DNA of 7,227 nt from Desulfobulbus sp. (GTDB lineage: Bacteria; Desulfobacterota; Desulfobulbia; Desulfobulbales; Desulfobulbaceae): positions 1 through 7,227 of the forward strand of contig JAUWAH010000116.1 of NCBI GenBank assembly GCA_030602145.1, in the 5' to 3' direction. The position numbers and the translations under genes were made by a program. The notes below the pieces were generated by a model. It had not been told where the DNA came from. It saw only the letters and a program-made list of their open reading frames with translations, and did no database searches. Positions 6,801-7,227 of this stretch are shown one piece after another; the stretch's first letter is position 1; each line of letters begins with the position of its first letter.

Positions 6801-7227
6801 GGTGTCGACCATGTTCTGGCCTCCGGCAAGAACGTCAACATTCTGGTCATGGACACCGAAGTCTATTCCAACACCGGTGGCCAGATGTCCAAGGCTACCC
6901 CGCGCGCCTCGGTGGCTCAGTTCGCCGCCGGCGGCAAGCCCACACCCAAGAAGGACATGGGCTTGATCTTCTCCACCTTCGGTACGGTCTATGTCGCCCG
7001 TATTTCCATCGGCGCCAACCCTCAACAGGCGATCAAGGCCATCCAGGAAGCCGAGGCCTACGATGGTCCGTCCCTGATCATCGCCTATGCACACTGCATC
7101 AACCACGGCATCAACATGGCCATGGGTCTGGAGCAGCAGAAGAAGGCGGTCGAGTGCGGTCACTGGTCGCTGTTCCGGTACAATCCGGCGCTTGAGGCTG
7201 AAGGCAAGAACCCGATGATCATCGACT
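3825..7227 (+). CDS. nifJ: Pyruvate:ferredoxin (flavodoxin) oxidoreductase, single-chain homodimeric type (partial, 3' end outside window)
   Basis: Cytosolic thiamine-diphosphate and iron-sulfur enzyme that converts pyruvate and CoA to acetyl-CoA and CO2 and passes two electrons to ferredoxin or flavodoxin. 1134 codons are visible with no stop; family members run to about 1170-1230, so only the C-terminal tail is missing. The N-terminal domain has YPITPSSPMA (28-37), with T31, E64 and R114 at the positions used for pyruvate and cofactor binding in the Desulfovibrio africanus enzyme. A ferredoxin-like domain carries two CxxCxxCxxxCP motifs: C693, C696, C699, C703 and C751, C754, C757, C761. 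The C-terminal domain supplies the third cluster with C830 and C833 (CAGCGET), C858 (ATGCSS) and C1091 (AHCINHG). The thiamine-diphosphate motif is GDGWAYDIG (982-990) with N1016 in YSNTGG. All three 4Fe-4S sites are thus complete. The gene has its own good ribosome binding site and about 600 bases of untranslated sequence ahead. Nearby genes give no nitrogen-fixation context, so a general catabolic role is more likely than electron supply to nitrogenase. Codon use avoids TTA, CTA and TCA entirely. Confidence 0.97.
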   Translation, partial: MSRKMVTIDGNQACTHVAYATSEVITIYPITPSSPMAAESDAKANAKQENIWGSIPVISQMQSEAGVAGSIHGSLGAGALCTTFTASQGLLLLLPNMFKIAGELLPTVFHVTARSLAYQGLSIFGDHSDVMAARQTGWAMLCSQDVQEAQDMALIATQATLATRIPFLHFFDGFRTSHEVMKIEELTFDDMRAMIDEDLIIEHRKRALTPDRPTIGGTAQNPDVYFIGRETTNKFYAAVPGTVQATMDKFAALTGRQYNLFDYIGAPDATDVIVIMGSGALTVTSTVEHLVSEGEKVGLVIVRLFRPFDPVAMVNALPRSVERITVLDRVKEPGSNGEPLYQDVRTAISEAAEVNPTMFVPVILNGRYGLGSAEFTPAMVKAVFDNMAAMAPKKKFCVGPNDDVTFTSLKYDKSYSIEGSDVYRAMFYGLGSDGTVGANKNSIKIIGEETDNSAQGYFVYDSKKSGSMTVSHLRFGKNQIVAPYLINKANFLACHNPAFLNSYDMLANLDNGGTFLLTTSFTKDEIWDNLPALVQKQLIDKKAKFYIIDAVKLGLALGLGAHINMIMQTAFFVISNIISKDAAIKSIKKAIKKTYGTKGDKVLNMNYGAVDGAIDNIVEVKVPKKVTGHDMPPVVPAEAPAFVKEVTAQMIAGHGENIKVSQMPCDGRWPTATSQWEKRNIAVQVAQWDPEACIQCGRCSLVCPHGCIRMKVATPAALATAGADASFLTSDAVGKEFKDMKFTIQVSTPDCNGCTLCVTVCPARKKDKDGNKTEERALKMVMNTEEVKQASLKTWKTFLALPEVDEKLINVGTIKGSQFKRPLFEFSGACAGCGETQYIKLVTQLVGDRMLASNATGCSSIYSGNLPTTPYCQRADGRGPAWSNSLFEDNAEHGLGMRQAVDKLASQAVELLDAAVNAGLVDKKLAADILAAPQKEQTEIEAQRDRVAQVKAAIEGKQDAIAKRLYHVADYLVKKSVWIIGGDGWAYDIGYGGVDHVLASGKNVNILVMDTEVYSNTGGQMSKATPRASVAQFAAGGKPTPKKDMGLIFSTFGTVYVARISIGANPQQAIKAIQEAEAYDGPSLIIAYAHCINHGINMAMGLEQQKKAVECGHWSLFRYNPALEAEGKNPMIID

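Noticed and set aside
3759..7163. A 1134-codon minus-strand open frame covering almost all the visible nifJ
   Set aside because: It is the codon-register mirror of nifJ, glycine- and valine-rich with no recognisable domain. The sense strand encodes a textbook pyruvate:ferredoxin oxidoreductase with every catalytic motif.

Overview
The window is GC-rich and reads as ordinary chromosome from an anaerobic bacterium. It holds one near-complete gene running off the right edge (pyruvate:ferredoxin oxidoreductase), one gene running off the left edge (a ClC-family anion transporter), one complete dNTP hydrolase gene and one complete small gene of unknown function. The pyruvate:ferredoxin oxidoreductase is the long single-chain type and keeps the residue numbering of the Desulfovibrio africanus enzyme almost exactly at its N-terminus. 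With the GC-rich codon use, this suggests a sulfate-reducing or related member of the Desulfobacterota, perhaps Desulfobulbales. That placement is inference; no marker gene is present.

Layout. Positions 1-2808 are a minus-strand pair. The dGTPase-family gene (dgt, 1603-2808) comes first and overlaps the start of the ClC gene (start at 1618, cut by the left edge) by 16 bases, so the two are almost certainly co-transcribed and probably translationally coupled. Positions 2809-3039 are a divergent intergenic region, with a plausible plus-strand promoter and a 13-bp palindrome nearer dgt. A 58-residue plus-strand gene lies at 3040-3216, followed at once by a strong 14-bp stem-loop and a second 6-bp one. 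A roughly 540-base stretch without a convincing gene (3285-3824) holds several short inverted repeats and a weak promoter whose spacer is a dyad. nifJ starts at 3825 behind a good ribosome binding site and is open to the right edge (1134 codons seen).

Function. NifJ is the central carbon and electron enzyme of fermentative or sulfate-reducing anaerobes: it oxidises pyruvate to acetyl-CoA and reduces ferredoxin. The dgt-clc pair is nucleotide-pool housekeeping plus anion transport. The sequence shows no metabolic link between the pair and nifJ.

I see no mobile element, CRISPR array, tRNA or rRNA, and no convincing new multi-gene system. The points most worth a second look are the ClC protein's non-standard ion- and proton-pathway residues, the unassigned 58-residue gene, and the structured leader of nifJ.
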